The notes beneath the pieces are model-generated. The model had not been told where the DNA came from. It saw only the letters and a program-made list of their open reading frames with translations, and made no database searches. Below, piece after piece: positions 6,220 through 6,724 of a DNA stretch of 6,724 nucleotides. Source of the stretch: Clostridia bacterium. GTDB lineage: Bacteria > Bacillota > Clostridia > DUPQ01. Each line of letters opens with the position of its first letter. Within the stretch, counting starts at the first letter, position 1. The stretch is from assembly GCA_030592355.1 (NCBI GenBank), contig JAUVJE010000136.1, positions 1 through 6,724 of the forward strand, written 5' to 3'. Made by a program: the position numbers and the translations under genes.

Positions 6220-6324
6220 GGCAGCGGAATGCGACCCATGCACCGCGGATTACATTTAAAATCCTTCGTTCCGGAGACAACTTCCCGTTCTCCGGATACT
6301 TTACGCACACAAACCTACTCTGCC
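6220..6324 (-). ncRNA. THF (tetrahydrofolate) riboswitch aptamer, folT leader
   Basis: About 105 nt, read on the minus strand. P1 is GGCAG (6324-6320) with CUGCC (6224-6220). The conserved AGAGUAG follows. P2 is GGUUUGUGU (6315-6307) with GCAUGGGUC (6241-6233), mostly wobble pairs. Next come GCGUAAAGU (consensus, from memory, GCGUUAAGU) and a strong stem CCGGAGA/UCUCCGG whose loop contains GGGAAGUUG. Then come the conserved ACGAA, a hairpin GGAUU/AAUCC, the hallmark CCGCGGUG, and AUUCCGCUGCC closing P1. The order and sequence of conserved elements match the published THF motif found upstream of folT in Firmicutes. It would sense reduced folates and repress folate uptake when they are abundant. 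The aptamer ends 51 bases before the start codon, with the expression platform between. Confidence 0.94.
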
Positions 6325-6350
6325 TTAATATTTTCCGCTATGTTAGAACT

Positions 6351-6379
6351 AAACTACTCTAAAATAACATACTTGTCAA
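6351..6379 (-). promoter_or_regulatory. Predicted housekeeping (sigma-A) promoter for folT
   Basis: On the minus strand, a perfect -35 box TTGACA (6379-6374), a 17-base spacer, and a weak -10 box TAGTTT (6356-6351, three of six consensus bases). Transcription would start near 6344, about 20 bases before the riboswitch P1 helix. This gives a short 5' lead and a leader of about 175 bases before the folT start codon. The -35 box lies five bases from a strong hairpin at the edge of the tandem-repeat array. Confidence 0.7.
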
Positions 6380-6383
6380 GCTA

Positions 6384-6419
6384 GTGACGCTCCGCAGGCC
6401 AAAGGCCAAGGAGCGTCAC
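6384..6419. repeat. Perfect 10-bp inverted repeat with inner stem, at array boundary
   Basis: GTGACGCTCC (6384-6393) and GGAGCGTCAC (6410-6419) are exact complements. Between them GGCC-AAA-GGCC (6397-6407) can form a second stem. The left arm exists only here; later repeat units carry only the right arm (GGAGCGTCAC) preceded by AAGATGG. The structure therefore marks the boundary of the tandem array. No T run follows in either direction, so it is not a standard terminator. Confidence 0.85.
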
Positions 6420-6724
6420 CGGTGCGACCGAACGTCAGTGGTGTACCGGAGTACAATTTTAGGTTTAGTGTATGAGGAACACCACAAACGTTTTCGCACA
6501 AACCAATTTTAAGATGGCAGGCCGAAGGCCGAGGAGCGTCACCGGTGCGACCGAACGTCAGTGGTGTACCGGAGTACAATTTTAGGTTTAGTGTATGAGG
6601 AACGCCACAAACGTTTTCGCACAAACCAATTTTAAGATGGCAGGCCGAAGGCCGAGGAGCGTCACCGGTGCGACCGAACGTCAGTGGTGTACCGGAGTAC
6701 AATTTTAGGTTTAGTGTATGAGGA
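6395..6724. repeat. 123-bp tandem repeat array, two full units and a third partial, continues past window edge
   Basis: Unit 1 is 6395-6517, unit 2 is 6518-6640, and unit 3 starts at 6641 and is cut at 6724 after 84 bases. Unit 1 differs from unit 2 at three positions by eye (6401, 6408, 6481; each A in unit 1 and G in unit 2). Unit 3 is identical to unit 2 over its visible length. Each unit contains GGCC-(A/G)AA-GGCC, the palindrome CACCGGTG, GTAC-CGGA-GTAC, and CGTTTTCG flanked by direct CACAAA copies. The repeats are more GC-rich in their first half than the surrounding DNA. On the minus strand a 41-codon frame is open through every unit and past the edge (repeat core YSGTPLTFGRTGDAP), ending at a TGA at 6378-6376. 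It has no ribosome site or ordinary start in view, only a TTG inside the repeat, so I do not call a gene. No mobile-element gene is visible beside it. Confidence 0.92.

Noticed and set aside
5939..6259. 106-residue plus-strand frame opposite folT and its leader
   Set aside because: It is antisense to both a strong S-component gene and the THF riboswitch, with no ribosome site or domain features.
6376..6702. 108-residue minus-strand frame made of 41-residue repeats, as a protein gene
   Set aside because: It is the tandem repeat read through in frame. Its only start is a TTG within the repeat, no ribosome site precedes it, the frame is open past the edge, and an open 41-codon frame is not unlikely by chance.
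6395..6724. CRISPR array
   Set aside because: The whole 123-bp unit is repeated, with no short repeat separated by unique spacers, and no cas gene is present.
6384..6724. Insertion sequence end or transposon terminal repeat
   Set aside because: No transposase fragment or target-site duplication is visible; the inverted repeat is a local hairpin, although the right side of the array is outside the window.

Overview
The window looks like chromosomal DNA of a low-GC, Gram-positive Clostridia-type bacterium. The evidence is AT-rich codon use, strong Shine-Dalgarno sites (GGGAG, AAGGGG, AAGGAG), U-tract terminators, and a tetrahydrofolate (THF) riboswitch in front of a folate-type ECF S component, a pairing mostly known from Clostridia and Lactobacillales. 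A thermophilic or cellulolytic clostridial relative is possible but not proven; no taxonomic marker gene is present.

Positions 1-5428 (+ strand) hold an oligopeptide/dipeptide (Opp/Dpp)-type ABC importer operon. It starts with the 3' part of a family-5 extracellular solute-binding protein (cut by the window edge). A strong stem-loop terminator/attenuator follows, then permease 1 (DppB/OppB type), permease 2 (DppC/OppC type with a large extracytoplasmic insertion), two ATPases (DppD and DppF types, each with a four-cysteine C-terminal motif), and a 68-residue two-helix membrane protein of unknown function whose start overlaps the end of the second ATPase. The lipoprotein or secreted receptor delivers substrate to the permease pair, and the two ATPases power import. 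The substrate could be peptides or oligosaccharides, since relatives of this subtype carry both. The operon ends at an intrinsic terminator at 5451-5482.

Positions 5429-5616 lie between convergent genes and contain, besides the terminator, two diverged 34-bp direct repeats, each built around a near-perfect dyad.

Positions 5617-6379 (- strand) form a folate-uptake unit: a sigma-70-like promoter, a THF riboswitch, a predicted Shine-Dalgarno-sequestering platform, and the FolT-like S component. The other ECF subunits (T and two ATPases) are not here, as expected for a group II ECF system. The leader contains a plausible complete switch: a segment of the aptamer can pair with the anti-Shine-Dalgarno segment, giving two mutually exclusive folds.

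Positions 6384-6724 hold a noncoding-looking array of 123-bp tandem repeats (two full units and one partial, running out of the window). It is preceded by a strong hairpin immediately upstream of the folT promoter. The repeat keeps a 41-codon open frame, but I consider it more likely a repeat element than a protein gene. The best candidates for something new are the folT switching mechanism, the tandem array, the receptor and permease extension domains, and the small operon-terminal membrane protein.
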